38,694 bases of DNA from Anthropogastromicrobium sp052273485 (GTDB lineage: Bacteria > Bacillota > Clostridia > Lachnospirales > Lachnospiraceae), in assembly GCA_052273485.1 (NCBI GenBank), contig DAVZID010000029.1:1-38694 (forward strand), read 5' to 3'. The position numbers and the translations under genes were made by a program. A model generated the notes under the pieces. It was not told where the DNA came from. It did no database searches and saw nothing but the letters and a program-made list of their open reading frames with translations. Positions 1-7,190 of this stretch are shown here, piece by piece. Numbering within the stretch: position 1 is the first letter of the stretch; each line of letters starts with the position of its first letter.

Positions 1-23
1 GATGGATTGTCTGGCGAGGATCT

Positions 24-130
24 TCCTGTGCTATGCGTATTGTATAGCGCGGACTAATTTTCAAAGGGGCGATCATTGAATGATCGGTATCCAAAGGAAA
101 CTTTGGATGCTCGGCCATTCAATGACCGAG
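24..130. ncRNA. candidate structured RNA element, three consecutive hairpins, cut by the left window edge
   Basis: Three well-formed hairpins plus a short palindrome lie head to tail between the window edge and the hcp stop codon. Bases 24-34 pair with 44-53 (one bulged U, one G.U on the plus strand). Bases 70-86 are an inverted repeat around GATCATT/AATGATC. Bases 89-96 pair perfectly with 101-108 around a GAAA tetraloop. Bases 110-130 form a 5+4 bp stem that is complete only with a G.U pair on the minus strand. There is no U-tract, so this is not a simple terminator. It could be a trans-acting RNA read on plus, or the structured 3' end of the hcp transcript. Strand and family are unknown. 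Confidence 0.35.
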
Positions 131-147
131 TAGGTCACGATTAAGTG

Positions 148-1788
148 TTAGCCAAGAATCTCCTTCAGGTCAGCCTCTGGTGTTGTAACAGGTGCGATTG
201 CGAAGTGTTCAACAAGGTAGTTTAACACGTTCGGAGAAAGGAAGGCTGGCAGTGTCGGTCCAAGCTTAATATTCTTGATACCAAGGTGAAGCAGTGTGAG
301 AAGAATGCAGACTGCCTTTTGCTCGTACCAGGAAAGGATCATGGAGAGCGGTAGATCATTTACACCACAGCCGAAGGCATCAGCGAGGGCGATGACCACC
401 TTGATGGCGCTATAGGCATCGTTGCACTGTCCCATATCCATCAGACGAGGGAAGGCGCCGATTGTGCCAAGATCAAGATCATTGAAACGATATTTGCCGC
501 AAGCCAGTGTCAGGACAATGCTGTCAGAAGGCGTCTGCTTAACAAACTCGGTATAATAGTTGCGGCCTGCGCGTGCACCGTCACATCCGGCAACGAGGAA
601 GAAATGGCGGATTGCACCAGACTTTACGGCATTGACAATTTCACCAGCAGAAGAAAGGACTGCGTTGTGGGCAAAGCCAGTCATCACGCTGGAACCACCG
701 TTGAGTCCAGCAAAGTGTTGATCTTCAGAGAAGCCGCCAAGTTCAAGGGCCTTTTCGATGACAGGAGTGAAGTCCTTGTGTCCATCTGTGGAGGATGCAA
801 TAAATGGTGTATTCGGGAAAACAACGGCGCCAGTGGTGAAAACGCGATCTGCATAGGATGCCTTCGGCGGCATCAGGCAGTTTGTGGTAAACAGAATCGG
901 TGCCGGAAGAGAAGCAAATTCCTTCTGCTGATTTTGCCATGCGGTACCGAAATTGCCCTTTAAGTGAGGATATTTCTTAAGCGCTGGGTAAGCGTGAGCC
1001 GGAAGCATCTCGCCGTGGGTGTAGATATTGATGCCCTTGTCTTTTGTCTGCTCAAGAAGCTGCTTGATATCTTCAAGATCGTGACCGGTTACAACGATGA
1101 ATGGTCCTTTTTCAACAGTCAAAGAGACGGTTGTAGGTACTGGATTGCCAAAGGTTTCTGTGTTTGCACGGTCGAGAAGTTCCATGCAGGTAAGGTTAAA
1201 GAGACCCACCTCCATGACAATTGGAAGAAGCTCATTCATGCCCCAATCTTTGGAAAGAGAATCGAGTGCAGTTAAGAAAAACTGATTTAAGGAGGCATCA
1301 GTGTAGCCGAGTGTCATTGCATGGTATGCGTATGCGGCCATACCGCGAACGCCAAACAGAATCAGAGACTTTAAGGAGCGGATATCCTCGTTTGCATTCC
1401 AGATATTGTTCATATTATAATCAGAAACCACTGTATGATTGCAGGCATTAGCTGCCTTTGCAGTAGCTGCATGAATGCGTGTGGTCAGACCTTGAATGGA
1501 AGCATCATCGAAATTTACATTGGTAATGGTAGTAAAGAGTCCCTCTAAAATTAAATGATTGATTTCATCGGACAGAGCAGCAGTCAGATGGTGATCGCTG
1601 TTTCCCTTTGAACAGGCGGTGTTTGCAAGGGTGATCAGGGCTCCAGTCAGTTTATCCTGAAGTGCTGCTGTCATTGCGGACTTGCCGCAGACACCGGATC
1701 TGGTACATCCGGTACATCCTGCGGTCTGCTCACACTGGAAACAAAACATGCTGTTTGCTGTGTTTGTAGTTGCTGTATTCTGGCTCAT
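148..1788 (-). CDS. hcp: hybrid-cluster protein (Hcp, hydroxylamine reductase / nitric oxide reductase family)
   Basis: Cytoplasmic iron-sulfur protein of the prismane family, 546 aa, the normal length of a short (class II/III-like) Hcp. The N-terminus has the cubane-cluster cysteines C16, C19, C28 and C34 in CFQCEQT...GCTRSGVCGK. Hybrid-cluster ligands follow in the family order: His in VTGHDLED, Glu in THGEMLPAH, Cys in TTNCLMPP, Cys in VAGCDGARAG, Cys in TLACGKYRF, Cys in MGQCNDAY, and Glu/Lys in WYEQKAV. No ligand is missing, so the enzyme should be active. The family reduces hydroxylamine in vitro and NO in vivo during nitrosative stress. A strong AGGAGG precedes the ATG. It diverges from a Crp/Fnr regulator whose probable operator lies at its promoter. 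Confidence 0.96.
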   Translation of the reverse strand: MSQNTATTNTANSMFCFQCEQTAGCTGCTRSGVCGKSAMTAALQDKLTGALITLANTACSKGNSDHHLTAALSDEINHLILEGLFTTITNVNFDDASIQGLTTRIHAATAKAANACNHTVVSDYNMNNIWNANEDIRSLKSLILFGVRGMAAYAYHAMTLGYTDASLNQFFLTALDSLSKDWGMNELLPIVMEVGLFNLTCMELLDRANTETFGNPVPTTVSLTVEKGPFIVVTGHDLEDIKQLLEQTKDKGINIYTHGEMLPAHAYPALKKYPHLKGNFGTAWQNQQKEFASLPAPILFTTNCLMPPKASYADRVFTTGAVVFPNTPFIASSTDGHKDFTPVIEKALELGGFSEDQHFAGLNGGSSVMTGFAHNAVLSSAGEIVNAVKSGAIRHFFLVAGCDGARAGRNYYTEFVKQTPSDSIVLTLACGKYRFNDLDLGTIGAFPRLMDMGQCNDAYSAIKVVIALADAFGCGVNDLPLSMILSWYEQKAVCILLTLLHLGIKNIKLGPTLPAFLSPNVLNYLVEHFAIAPVTTPEADLKEILG

Positions 1789-1840
1789 ATTTGAATCCTC
1801 CTAAGGTTTATCGTGTAAATTTTCTTTTCGTGATGGACAA

Positions 1841-1869
1841 AGTATAGTATAATAATCAAAGATTGTCGG
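1841..1869 (-). promoter_or_regulatory. hcp promoter
   Basis: On the minus strand -35 CCGACA (1864-1869) and -10 TATACT (1841-1846) are separated by exactly 17 bases. The predicted start is near 1834, giving a 5' leader of about 45 nt before hcp. The poor -35 next to an upstream palindrome is what an activator-dependent promoter looks like. Confidence 0.6.
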
Positions 1870-1882
1870 TTGAAATTTCAAC
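1869..1882. promoter_or_regulatory. probable Crp/Fnr-type operator, perfect 14-bp palindrome
   Basis: GTTGAAATTTCAAC is a perfect palindrome touching the hcp -35 box. Its centre (1875.5) is about 41.5 bases upstream of the predicted hcp start, the classic class II position of Crp/Fnr activators. The divergent gene encodes such a regulator, so it is the obvious ligand. The binding is inferred. Confidence 0.55.
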
Positions 1883-1900
1883 GAAAAAGAAGTTTTGACG

Positions 1901-1914
1901 ATCGAAAATTCGAT
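1901..1914. promoter_or_regulatory. second inverted repeat in the hcp/regulator intergenic region
   Basis: ATCGAA-AA-TTCGAT, a 14-base inverted repeat sharing the GAA(A)..TTC core of the upstream palindrome, about 42 bases before the regulator's start codon. It may be a weaker copy of the same operator used for autoregulation. Confidence 0.3.
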
Positions 1915-1955
1915 TTGGATTTCGATGAAATAAAAAAACGGAGGTGAAAAATTGG

Positions 1956-2642
1956 ATGAAAGACTTTTTTCCTATTATAAAAGCACGGTCGGGGTTGTTT
2001 CGTGGCATTGAGGAGAGTGAGCTGGAAAAGCTGTTTGGCTGTCTGGAGGCGAGAAAGCAAACCTACCGAAAAGAGGAATATATTTTACGAGAGGGCGAAC
2101 AGACAAAGGCGCTGGGATTGGTGTTGTCGGGCAGTGTGCTTGTGGTGCAGGAGGATGTCTGGGGTGGACGAAATGTTCTTAGTGTGTTAGGTCCTGGTCA
2201 GTGTTTTGCGGAGGTGTTTGCCTGTGTGCCAGGGAGTGTGTTAAATGTGAGTGTGGAGGCGAAGGAAGACACAACGGTTCTATTTTTAAATGTTGGGCGA
2301 ATCCTTTCGATCTGTCCGGACGGATGCAGCTTTCACGCACAGCTAATTCAAAATTTGTTGATTGATATGGCGCAGAAAAATCGAAAGCTCAGCGAGAAAA
2401 TTACGCATATGGCGAAGCGTTCCACAAGGGAAAAGCTGTTGTCGTACTTGTCGGAGCAGGCTGTAAAAAATAAGTCTGCCGAATTTGTTATTCCGTATAA
2501 TAGACAGCAATTGGCGGATTATCTTGGCGTGGATCGAAGTGGGCTGTCGGTACAGTTGTGTCGCTTGCGCGATGAAGGAAAACTGACTTTTCACAAAAAT
2601 AAAATACGGTTGATTTACAAGGATGGAATAGATGTGGTATGA
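1956..2642 (+). CDS. Crp/Fnr-family transcriptional regulator, probably controlling hcp
   Basis: Cytoplasmic DNA-binding regulator of about 228 aa. Residues about 10-125 form a cyclic-nucleotide-binding-like beta-roll (YILREGEQTKALGLVLSGSV, GPGQCFAEV). A dimerisation helix follows. The C-terminal winged helix has the recognition segment NRQQLADYLGVDRSGLSVQL, as in Clostridia regulators of this family. There is no Fnr-type N-terminal cysteine cluster, so an oxygen-sensing Fe-S cluster is unlikely. The ligand is unknown; heme/NO sensing as in HcpR proteins is a guess from the context. A GTG at 1944 overlaps the GGAGG, so I chose the ATG at 1956 with a proper 9-11 base spacer. It is divergent from hcp with two palindromes between. 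Confidence 0.88.
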   Translation: MKDFFPIIKARSGLFRGIEESELEKLFGCLEARKQTYRKEEYILREGEQTKALGLVLSGSVLVVQEDVWGGRNVLSVLGPGQCFAEVFACVPGSVLNVSVEAKEDTTVLFLNVGRILSICPDGCSFHAQLIQNLLIDMAQKNRKLSEKITHMAKRSTREKLLSYLSEQAVKNKSAEFVIPYNRQQLADYLGVDRSGLSVQLCRLRDEGKLTFHKNKIRLIYKDGIDVV

Positions 2643-2680
2643 TAAAAGCATTATTTGGCATCTGAAAGGAGAAAACAAAG

Positions 2681-3748
2681 ATGAAATTTCCAGAGTTTTT
2701 AAAGAAAAATGGTACCATCGGTTTTGTAGCACCATCGTTTGGCTGCAATATTGAGCCATACAAAACGTCGTTTGAGCATGCGCTTGAAAAGTTTGAAAAG
2801 ATGGGCTACCAGACAACGCTTGGACCAAATTGCTTTGAGGGAAGCGGTATCGGAATCAGCAATACGCCAAAGAAGTGTGCAGAAGAGTTAAATGAGATGT
2901 ATTTGTCAGATGAAGCGGATGTGATCATTTCCTGCGGAGGCGGTGAGCTGATGTGTGAAATTTTGGATGATGTGGACTTTGACGCAATCAAGTCGGCGAA
3001 GCCGAAGTGGTATATGGGGTACTCAGATAACACAAACTTTACCTTTTTATTGACAACGATCTGCGATGTGGCATCCATCTATGGACCATGTGCGGGAACA
3101 TTTGGCATGGAGCCGTGGGATGTGTCAATTGAAGACAGTTTTTCCGTACTTACAGGAAAAAAACTGTCGATGGAAAATTATCCACTCTGGGAGAAGGAAG
3201 GACTGCGTGATGAGGAACATCCATTGGAACCATACAATTTGACTGAAAAAAGTGAAGTGAAGTGTTATGTGATGGATCATTCTTCTGAAAAAGATGATGT
3301 GCAGGCAAGACAGACCGATGAGCCAATCGAATTTAAGGGACGTCTGATCGGAGGCTGTATGGATTGTCTAGCAAATTTGGTGGGAACAAATTTTGATGAG
3401 GTAAGCACATTCAATGAGCGTTATAAGGAGGATGGTATTATCTGGTATCTGGAAGCGTGTGATCTGAATGTCTTTGGTATTCGCCGGGCAATCTGGGAAA
3501 TGATTCATGCCGGATGGTTTGAGCATGTGAAGGGATTTTTAATTGGAAGACCGCTTCACTTTGGTGAGGAGATGATTGGACTGGATCAGTATAGAGCAGT
3601 ACTTGATCTGTTAAAGGAGTATCAGGTGCCGATTCTGATGGATCTTGCGATCGGCCATCTGCCGCCAATGATGACATTGATCAATGGAAGCTTTGCGTCT
3701 GTAACTGCAGAGAATGGAATGGTAAAGATCAAGATGGAGACAGTTTGA
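2681..3748 (+). CDS. S66-family serine peptidase (LD-carboxypeptidase / MccF-like)
   Basis: 355 aa cytoplasmic serine carboxypeptidase of the LdcA/MccF family, with no signal peptide. The Ser-Glu-His triad is in place: S115 in MGYSDNT (nucleophile elbow), E258 in YLEACDLN, H326 in AIGHLPP. LdcA members trim the terminal D-Ala from murein tetrapeptides during recycling. MccF members hydrolyse microcin C-type aminoacyl adenylates. At 355 aa with the insert at 150-220 it is nearer MccF in length, but sequence alone does not separate the two. It follows the regulator by 38 bases on the same strand, with an AAAGGAG ribosome site, so co-transcription is possible. Confidence 0.88.
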   Translation: MKFPEFLKKNGTIGFVAPSFGCNIEPYKTSFEHALEKFEKMGYQTTLGPNCFEGSGIGISNTPKKCAEELNEMYLSDEADVIISCGGGELMCEILDDVDFDAIKSAKPKWYMGYSDNTNFTFLLTTICDVASIYGPCAGTFGMEPWDVSIEDSFSVLTGKKLSMENYPLWEKEGLRDEEHPLEPYNLTEKSEVKCYVMDHSSEKDDVQARQTDEPIEFKGRLIGGCMDCLANLVGTNFDEVSTFNERYKEDGIIWYLEACDLNVFGIRRAIWEMIHAGWFEHVKGFLIGRPLHFGEEMIGLDQYRAVLDLLKEYQVPILMDLAIGHLPPMMTLINGSFASVTAENGMVKIKMETV

Positions 3749-3753
3749 GTCAT

Positions 3754-3773
3754 TGACACTGAGTGGAGTGTCA
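3754..3773 (+). terminator. weak hairpin after the S66 peptidase gene
   Basis: TGACACT pairs with AGTGTCA (7 bp, 6-base loop) just downstream of the stop codon. It is followed by an A-rich, not U-rich, tail, so it is at best a poor intrinsic terminator. Confidence 0.3.
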
Positions 3774-3780
3774 TGATAAA

Positions 3781-3826
3781 ATAAATCAAAGTTTCTGCTT
3801 CTAATAAATCAAAGTTTCTGCTTCTG
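3781..3826. repeat. 23-bp perfect tandem duplication
   Basis: A 23-base unit starting ATAAATCAAAGTTTCTGCTT occurs twice back to back, between the S66 peptidase and the symporter. It probably arose by replication slippage. No function is evident. Confidence 0.9.
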
Positions 3827-3893
3827 ATTTTCGATTGGATGTAAAGTTAACAAAATTGGGAGCAGAGATAATGAAAAAGAGGAGGAAGGGTTC

Positions 3894-5252
3894 GTGAAAC
3901 GAGAATCTTTTAAATCGCGTCTGGGCTTTCTGCTTGTAAGTGCAGGCTGTGCAATTGGAATCGGAAACGTTTGGCGTTTTCCGTATGTCGTAGGACAAAA
4001 TGGCGGTGGCATTTTTGTTCTGTTTTATCTGATCTTTCTGGTGGCAATGGGTTTGCCGGTGTTGACAATGGAGTTAGCTGTCGGACGTGCAAGCCGAAAG
4101 AGCGCGGTGCTTGGCTATAAGGCGCTGGAAAAGAAGGGCAGCAAGTGGCATATCCATGGATGGGTGGCAATCTTTGGCTGCTATATGCTGATGATGTATT
4201 ACACCACGGTATCTGGCTGGATGGTAACGTATTTCTTTAAGTTTTTGACAGGTGGTTTTACTGCCGGAATGACGACTGCAGATACGGAGCAGGCATTTAC
4301 AAATTTGTTAGCGGATCCAAAGCAGATGGCATTCTGGATGATCTTGACCGTTGTGGTCGGATTTTTTGTCTGCAGCAGAGGTTTACAGAATGGACTTGAG
4401 AAGATTAGTAAGTTTATGATGAGTGCTTTGTTGGTGCTGATTGTAATTTTAGCGGTACATAGTCTGATGCTTTCCGGTGCAGCAGAGGGTGTGAATTTCT
4501 ATCTGGTGCCAAATACCAAAACCGTAGCAAATGTTGGACTTAAAAATGTGATCACAGCAGCGATGAATCAGGCATTTTTTACACTCAGCCTTGGTGTAGC
4601 AGCGATGGAAATTTTCGGAAGCTATATGGACAAGGAGCATACGTTAGCAGGAGAAGGCGCACGTATCTGTGTACTTGATACCTTTGTTGCAATTATGGCT
4701 GGACTGATCATTTTCCCGGCATGCTTTAGCTACAACGTGGAAGTAAATGCAGGACCAAGTCTGATCTTCATCACATTGCCAAATGTTTTCATCAATATGC
4801 CAGGCGGCCGTATTTGGGGAAGTTTATTCTTTTTGTTTATGACATTTGCGAGTTTCTCAACGGTTATTGCTGTATTTGAAAATATCATGTCCTTCGGTAT
4901 CGATATGTTTGGCTGGTCAAGAAATAAGGCAGCACTGATCAACTGCATCGTTATTTTGATTGCGAGTCTTCCGTGTGTGCTCGGTTACAATGTGTGGAGC
5001 AATCTGCATTTGATTGGCGGACGCGATGTGCTTGACAGCGAGGACTTTATTGTAAGTAATCTGTTGCTTCCGATTGGTTCTTTAATCTATTTGCTGTTCT
5101 GTGTAACAAAATGGGGCTGGGGCTTTGATAAGTACAGAGCAGAGGCCAATACTGGAGACGGTCTTAAGATTTCGGAAAAATTAAAGCCATATTTCCAGTT
5201 TATCCTACCAATTTTAATTCTCTTTATTTTGATTCAGGGACTGATTGGATAA
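3894..5252 (+). CDS. sodium-dependent transporter of the NSS/SNF family (LeuT/MhsT-like)
   Basis: 452-aa polytopic inner-membrane symporter; bacterial NSS members normally have 11 or 12 helices. The TM1 signature is intact: GFLLVSAGCAIGIGNVWRFP, with the unwound glycine segment that binds sodium and substrate, followed by NGGGIFVLFY. Family members take up amino acids such as leucine, tryptophan or alanine with sodium, but substrate cannot be read from sequence. The start is GTG at 3894, eight bases after AGGAGG. It is monocistronic: a strong terminator follows and the next gene is convergent. Confidence 0.92.
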   Translation: MKRESFKSRLGFLLVSAGCAIGIGNVWRFPYVVGQNGGGIFVLFYLIFLVAMGLPVLTMELAVGRASRKSAVLGYKALEKKGSKWHIHGWVAIFGCYMLMMYYTTVSGWMVTYFFKFLTGGFTAGMTTADTEQAFTNLLADPKQMAFWMILTVVVGFFVCSRGLQNGLEKISKFMMSALLVLIVILAVHSLMLSGAAEGVNFYLVPNTKTVANVGLKNVITAAMNQAFFTLSLGVAAMEIFGSYMDKEHTLAGEGARICVLDTFVAIMAGLIIFPACFSYNVEVNAGPSLIFITLPNVFINMPGGRIWGSLFFLFMTFASFSTVIAVFENIMSFGIDMFGWSRNKAALINCIVILIASLPCVLGYNVWSNLHLIGGRDVLDSEDFIVSNLLLPIGSLIYLLFCVTKWGWGFDKYRAEANTGDGLKISEKLKPYFQFILPILILFILIQGLIG

Positions 5253-5288
5253 AGAAAACGTAAAAATTTAACAATTGCATCAGAAAGA

Positions 5289-5327
5289 GGCGTATCGGTT
5301 CAATGATTGGACGGGTACGCTTTTTTA
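5289..5327 (+). terminator. intrinsic terminator of the symporter gene
   Basis: GCGTATC (5290-5296) pairs with GGTACGC (5314-5320), followed by TTTTTT. The arm sequence GCGTA/TACGC recurs in two other terminators of this window (13897 and 16955). Confidence 0.8.
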
Positions 5328-5359
5328 TTATCGTTTGTTGTGCAACGATTAACAGAGCA

Positions 5360-6274
5360 TTAACCGTCAAAAATATGAGTTTCATTTCCTTTGTATAAGG
5401 CTTGGCGAAGCCAGTTAATGGGATCAGATATGGCTTCTTGCTGATCTTGTTTATTATAAGTATCAATTACACCAATAATAGCATCGAAGGTTAAGTTAAG
5501 AAGGGCATGTTTTACATCCGCTTTAGAAACAGATTCTTGTCCAATAAAGACGTAAGGGCTAGGGTCATTTAACATGTCATATAAAACAGAGAAAACGGTA
5601 TCTAGGATTTCTCGATCGTGTTTATTTTCCCGGAAGTTTAATCCACCATATGGGTTTTTGAAGCTGCAGATTAAATCATAATTAAAGTATTGATATAAAT
5701 AATCCATAGAATAGGAATCAGAATAGGAATCAAAAATCGAACCATCTATTTTTTTAGATGATTCAGAATGATCTTCTGGTAAAGATTCTGCTAAATCATC
5801 CACTGAATCATCAGTTAAAGAAACTGTTGAAGTTGTGTCTGAAACTTCAGCTACTGCGTTTTGTTCGGATGGGCTTTGTACAGAGTAACCAGCCAACCGC
5901 AGCATCTGTGCCATTTCTTCCAACTCTTGTTTTGATATTTCTTCAGAAAGCTCATCGGATGTTTCGGATTTCCAAATGGAAGGATCATCGGTAATAATAT
6001 AAGCATTACTCAACTGTCCACCATCTGCTGTATAGCGAGCCTGTCTGGAAATAAAATTTTTTTCTTCTAATGATTTAATTGCATATCGAACCGTACGCTC
6101 TGATAAACCGATTTTTTTAGACAATTTAGGAATAGATGGAAATGTAGTGCCATCGTATCGCATTAGCATGATCATAACCAATTTTTCTTTTGAATTAAGA
6201 CCCTCATAATCCAAAAAATCATTGTGCATCATAGTGAATGGTCGGCAATTTTTTACTTGTATTTTTTCGTTCAT
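5360..6274 (-). CDS. replication-initiator-like winged-helix protein (RepA_N / DUF6017-type)
   Basis: 304 aa. Residues about 25-95 are a winged helix of the HTH_36 type (SKEKLVMIMLMRY, then LSERTVRYAIKSLEEKNFI). A low-complexity acidic Ser/Asp linker spans about 105-190. The C-terminal 90 residues (KHDREILDTVFSVL ... SDPINWLRQALY) resemble the DUF6017 domain of replication initiators from Firmicutes plasmids and conjugative elements; this is from memory and unverified. It starts one base after the stop of the upstream wHTH gene, so translation is probably coupled. The promoter of the pair abuts an iteron array with DnaA-box-like repeats. Surrounding genes are ordinary metabolism, so this is a replicon module standing alone. 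Base composition is more AT-rich than its neighbours. Confidence 0.75.
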   Translation of the reverse strand: MNEKIQVKNCRPFTMMHNDFLDYEGLNSKEKLVMIMLMRYDGTTFPSIPKLSKKIGLSERTVRYAIKSLEEKNFISRQARYTADGGQLSNAYIITDDPSIWKSETSDELSEEISKQELEEMAQMLRLAGYSVQSPSEQNAVAEVSDTTSTVSLTDDSVDDLAESLPEDHSESSKKIDGSIFDSYSDSYSMDYLYQYFNYDLICSFKNPYGGLNFRENKHDREILDTVFSVLYDMLNDPSPYVFIGQESVSKADVKHALLNLTFDAIIGVIDTYNKQDQQEAISDPINWLRQALYKGNETHIFDG

Positions 6275-6275
6275 G

Positions 6276-6518
6276 TTAAATGATTACATGATACTGGTTA
6301 GCCGATCTTCCGCTTTTAACTTCATATTCTAATAGTCCTTTGCTTTTAAGTCCTTTTACTGCTGTAATGGCAGTTTTTTTGGTAATACCAATTTTTTCTG
6401 CTATCTCACTATAACTAATTTCGTTTGTGTCCATAATTGCTAACAAAACCAGTTTTTCAGAGCAGTTTAATCGGTTATCATATAAGACCCTGCGATCAAC
6501 CTGTGTATCCCCAGCCAT
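6276..6518 (-). CDS. stand-alone winged-helix protein next to an iteron array
   Basis: 80 aa, almost entirely one winged helix. NCSEKLVLLAIMDTNEISYS, then EIAEKIGITKKTAITAVKGL and a wing ending ANQYHVI. It is visibly related to the N-terminal domain of the following gene (SEKLV... against SKEKLV...) but lacks linker and C-terminal domain. It starts at ATG after AAGGAGAGGG and its stop is one base before the next start. A small repressor or copy-control partner of the initiator, binding the same iterons, is a reasonable inference; no function is demonstrated. Confidence 0.7.
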   Translation of the reverse strand: MAGDTQVDRRVLYDNRLNCSEKLVLLAIMDTNEISYSEIAEKIGITKKTAITAVKGLKSKGLLEYEVKSGRSANQYHVII

Positions 6519-6566
6519 GATACCCTCTCCTTTCCAGAAATTCGGTGTAAATTTTTTATCTGTTTG

Positions 6567-6595
6567 AGTATATCACATTGATAGAAGAAATACAA
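6567..6595 (-). promoter_or_regulatory. promoter of the initiator gene pair
   Basis: On the minus strand -35 TTGTAT (6590-6595), 17-base spacer, -10 TATACT (6567-6572). The -35 lies eight bases from the first iteron (6603), so iteron-bound protein could autoregulate this promoter. Confidence 0.65.
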
Positions 6596-6705
6596 CCCTT
6601 CCCTGCAAACTATGCAGTACCTCCTGCAAAAATTGCAGCCCATCCCTGCAAATTGTGCAGTACCCCCTGCAAATCATGCAGTACCCCCATGCAAATTATG
6701 CAGGT

Positions 6706-6754
6706 GATATCGAGTTATCCCCAAGTTATCCCCAAAGTTATCCCCAAAGGATGC
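6706..6754 (+). repeat. 49-bp direct repeat A containing three DnaA-box-like 9-mers
   Basis: Between iteron blocks 1 and 2. It holds TTATCCCCA at 6715, 6726 and 6738, in phase at 11-12 bases. The 9-mer differs from the DnaA box TTATCCACA at one position. The unit is identical to 6865-6913. Confidence 0.8.
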
Positions 6755-6864
6755 GATCCCCCTGCAAATTGTGCAGTACCCCATGCAAATCATGCAGCAC
6801 CCCCTGCAAATCGTGCAGCATCCCCTGCAAATTATGCAGTATCCCCCTGCAAATCATGCATGGG

Positions 6865-6913
6865 GATATCGAGTTATCCCCAAGTTATCCCCAAAGTTAT
6901 CCCCAAAGGATGC
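6865..6913 (+). repeat. 49-bp direct repeat B containing three DnaA-box-like 9-mers
   Basis: Exact second copy of 6706-6754, between iteron blocks 2 and 3, with TTATCCCCA at 6874, 6885 and 6897. Confidence 0.8.
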
Positions 6914-7053
6914 AATCTCCCTGCAAAATGTGCAGTACCCCCTGCAAATTATGCAGTACCACCTGCAAATCGTGCAGTACCCCCTGCAAACTATGCGGCA
7001 CCCCCTGCAAACTATGCAGCACCCCATGCAAATTATGCAGCCCCATAAAGAAG

Positions 7054-7073
7054 TTATCCCCAAGTTATCCCCA
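7054..7073 (+). repeat. third, shorter DnaA-box-like cluster
   Basis: Two more TTATCCCCA 9-mers (7054-7062, 7065-7073) after iteron block 3. They lead into the AT-rich stretch 7074-7112, which would suit a DNA-unwinding element. Confidence 0.6.
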
Positions 7074-7086
7074 AACAAATTGGGGC

Positions 7087-7115
7087 TTGAAAAATAAATT
7101 TAAATGTTTTATACT
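7087..7115 (+). promoter_or_regulatory. promoter of the LacI-family regulator gene
   Basis: -35 TTGAAA (7087-7092), 17-base spacer, -10 TATACT (7110-7115), predicted start near 7122. It overlaps the AT-rich edge of the candidate origin. Confidence 0.65.
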
Positions 7116-7132
7116 CACAGGGGTGATGGACT

Positions 7133-7190
7133 TCACAGAAAGAGCTGTTAGTTTTACGTCAACGCTTGTCTGTGAGGTTTTCCTTTTTCT
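7133..7190 (+). terminator. possible hairpin with U-rich tail in the regulator leader
   Basis: TCACAG (7133-7138) can pair with CTGTGA (7170-7175), with an inner AGC-GTT/AAC-GCT stem. A T-rich tail follows (GGTTTTCCTTTTTCTTT). It lies between the predicted promoter and the LacI-type gene and could limit its transcription, but the stem is modest. Confidence 0.3.

Larger units (their letters stand above)
6603..7040. repeat. iteron array: 16 copies of a 15-bp inverted-repeat motif on a 21/22-bp period
   Basis: The motif is CTGCA-N5-TGCAG, with the centre mostly AATTA, AATCA, AATCG or AACTA. Copies begin at 6603, 6624, 6646, 6667, 6689, then 6762, 6783, 6804, 6825, 6847, then 6921, 6942, 6963, 6984, 7005, 7026: blocks of 5, 5 and 6. 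Spacing is 21 or 22 bases, two helical turns, so all sites in a block face one side of the DNA. A few copies have ATGCA on the left or a single change on the right. Spacers are short C-rich links such as GTACCCC. All apparent long ORFs here are artefacts of the period. Confidence 0.9.
6603..7112. other. candidate replication origin (iterons, DnaA-like boxes, AT-rich end)
   Basis: The 744 bases between the wHTH gene and the LacI gene hold no credible gene. Iteron blocks alternate with DnaA-box-like clusters and end in an AT-rich run, directly upstream of a coupled initiator-like gene pair. This is the arrangement of iteron-controlled plasmid or secondary-chromosome origins. Whether it fires, or is a relic of an integrated plasmid, cannot be told from sequence. 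Confidence 0.6.

Noticed and set aside
6603..7040. Regular direct repeats that look like a CRISPR array
   Set aside because: The period is only 21-22 bases, the links of about 6-7 bases are near-constant rather than unique spacers, the motif is a 15-bp palindrome, and no cas gene is present. Iterons fit far better.
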